A stretch of DNA of 64,000 bases, from assembly GCA_949752795.1 (NCBI GenBank), contig OX457056.1, positions 176,538,428 to 176,602,427 of the forward strand, read 5' to 3'. The stretch is from Hyperoodon ampullatus. Lineage: Eukaryota > Chordata > Mammalia > Artiodactyla > Ziphiidae. The notes below the pieces were generated by a model. That model did not search any database, was not told where the DNA came from, and was given only the letters and a program-made list of their open reading frames with translations. Each line of letters starts with the position of its first letter. The stretch's first letter is position 1. The translations under genes and the position numbers were made by a program. Positions 62,745-64,000 of the stretch are shown here, in pieces.

Positions 62745-64000
62745 TCAAATGTATTGAAGTACAATTTACAAGCAATAAAATGCATGATCTTTGACAAACA
62801 TAAACCCTCATGTAAGCATCCCATATCAATATATAGAACATCTTTATCACCCCACTTCCATCATCCCAGAAAGATTTCTTATGTCTCTTTGTAGCTAATT
62901 CTAACACACATCCATATCCAGTGCCCCTTAACTCCCATCCTAGGAAGCCATTGTTCTGATTTCTATGACAATAGATTAGTTAACCTGTTCTAGAACTTCA
63001 TTTCAATAGAATCATACAATATGTACTATCGTGTGTCTGGCTTCTTTCACTCCGGGTACTATTGTTGACATCAATCCATGTTGTTATATGTACTAGCAGT
63101 TTATTCCTTCTTATTTCTGAATAGCGTCCAATTATGGAAATATAACACAGATGATCTATTCACCTGCTCATGGACATCTGTGACGTTTCCAGTGGAACAA
63201 TTATGAATAAAGTTCTTATTCATAGTGTTGTATAAGTCTTTGTGTGGACATACATTCTCATTTCTCTTGAGTAAATATCTAGGAATGAAATTATTGGATC
63301 ACATGTTAAGTGAATGTTTAACCCTATAAGAAACTTCTGAAGTCTCTTCCAAAGTGGTTCACCATTTTACACTCTCACCAATAATGTAGGAGAGTTCTAG
63401 CTACTCCACATCCTCATCAACATTTACATTATCAGTCTTTTTCTTTTTAGCCAAGCATATGGAGGTACAGTGACATTCAACTGTGGTTTTGTTTTGCATT
63501 TTCCTGATGACCAATGAAGATGCTTATTGGTCATTTGTACTGAAGCGCTGGTTAAATTCTTTGATCCCATTTTAAAAACTGGGTTAGCTTTCTTCTTCTT
63601 ATTTCATTGTAAGCATCTCTAAATATTCTGGGTACAAGTCCTTTGACAGATATGTCAATATTAATATGTCAATACTAATAATATTTTCTCCTGGTCTGTG
63701 GTTTGCCTTTTCAGTTTTGTAAAGGTGTCATTTGAAGAGCAAAAATTTTTAATTGTGATGAAATGCTATTTCTCCATTTTTTAAATGATTTATGCTTTTT
63801 TGTTCTACTAAGCAAACTTTACCTACTTGAAGGTCACAAAGATTTATCTCCTATACTTTATTAATAGAGTTTTCTAATAGGTCTTGAAGTCAGGTAGTAT
63901 AAGTCCTCTAATTTTTTTTCCCCAAAATTATTTTAGGTATTCTAGAGCCTCTGCTTTCCCGCATACATTGTAGAATCACCTCTTCAATTTCTACAAGAAA
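62745..64000 (-). mobile_element. Old L1 3' UTR and ORF2 3' part, running off the window
   Basis: 'gtattgaagtacaatttacaagcaataaaatgcatg', 'tgtgtctggcttctttcactcc', 'catcaatccatgttgttatatgtac', 'cattttacactctcaccaataatgtagg', 'tattttctcctggtctgtgg' in L1 antisense order. It has no open frame and continues past 64,000. Confidence 0.88.

Overview
The window is repeat-dense mammalian intergenic or intronic DNA. I find no protein-coding exon, structural RNA gene, CpG-island promoter or CRISPR array in 64 kb. The strongest lineage marker is about a dozen copies of the tRNA-derived SINE of the CHR type. These have an A box in the 5' TGGTGGCGCAG head, a B box of the GGTTCGA type, 'GATCCCACATGCCGC' in the body and a 3' A-rich tail. 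That family is characteristic of whales, dolphins and their closest relatives. No Alu, B1/B2 or carnivore SINE is visible. The young L1 3' ends are of the cetartiodactyl type. A cetacean genome is therefore the best guess. This rests on recalled family consensus sequences, not on a database search.

Layout. 0-10 kb: an L1 end, a split L2, several MIRs, an MLT1 LTR at 7.1 kb and a repeat-free block at 8.3-9.05 kb. 10-18 kb: three CHR SINEs, MIRs and an MLT2 LTR. 18-27 kb: two copies of one hAT-type element, an L1 (+) broken by a SINE, a 27-bp perfect tandem duplication, and an ERV LTR split by a truncated SINE. 26.87-27.12 kb: a repeat-free cluster of forkhead and POU-octamer motifs. 27-36 kb: L2/MIR pieces, an MLT2 and a MaLR LTR back to back, and an L2 interrupted by a SINE and an LTR. 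36.8-43.3 kb: one long, old, minus-strand L1 interrupted by an LTR with a 5-bp target duplication and by a younger L1 fragment; the endonuclease-coding part of its ORF2 appears missing. 44-51 kb: L3/CR1, MER5-type elements, an L1, a MaLR element that keeps internal sequence, and two SINEs in tandem at one target site. 51.3-53.2 kb: an MLT1 LTR and a 207-bp inverted duplication that carries a SINE head in each arm. 54-57 kb: an MLT2 LTR and a four-layer nest of transposons. 57-64 kb: MIR and L3 pieces, two repeat-free candidate regulatory blocks (58.43-59.01 and 59.99-60.19 kb), and an old L1 running off the end.

No genes work together here. Open reading frames of 60-165 codons are scattered on all frames and look like chance or repeat-derived frames. 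The longest (252 codons, 40,642-41,400 minus) is a chimera of two L1 fragments. The most useful leads are the inverted duplication and the motif-rich repeat-free blocks, which look like conserved non-coding elements but need alignment to confirm. Repeat boundaries are approximate unless a target-site duplication is quoted, and repeat subfamily names are by recall.
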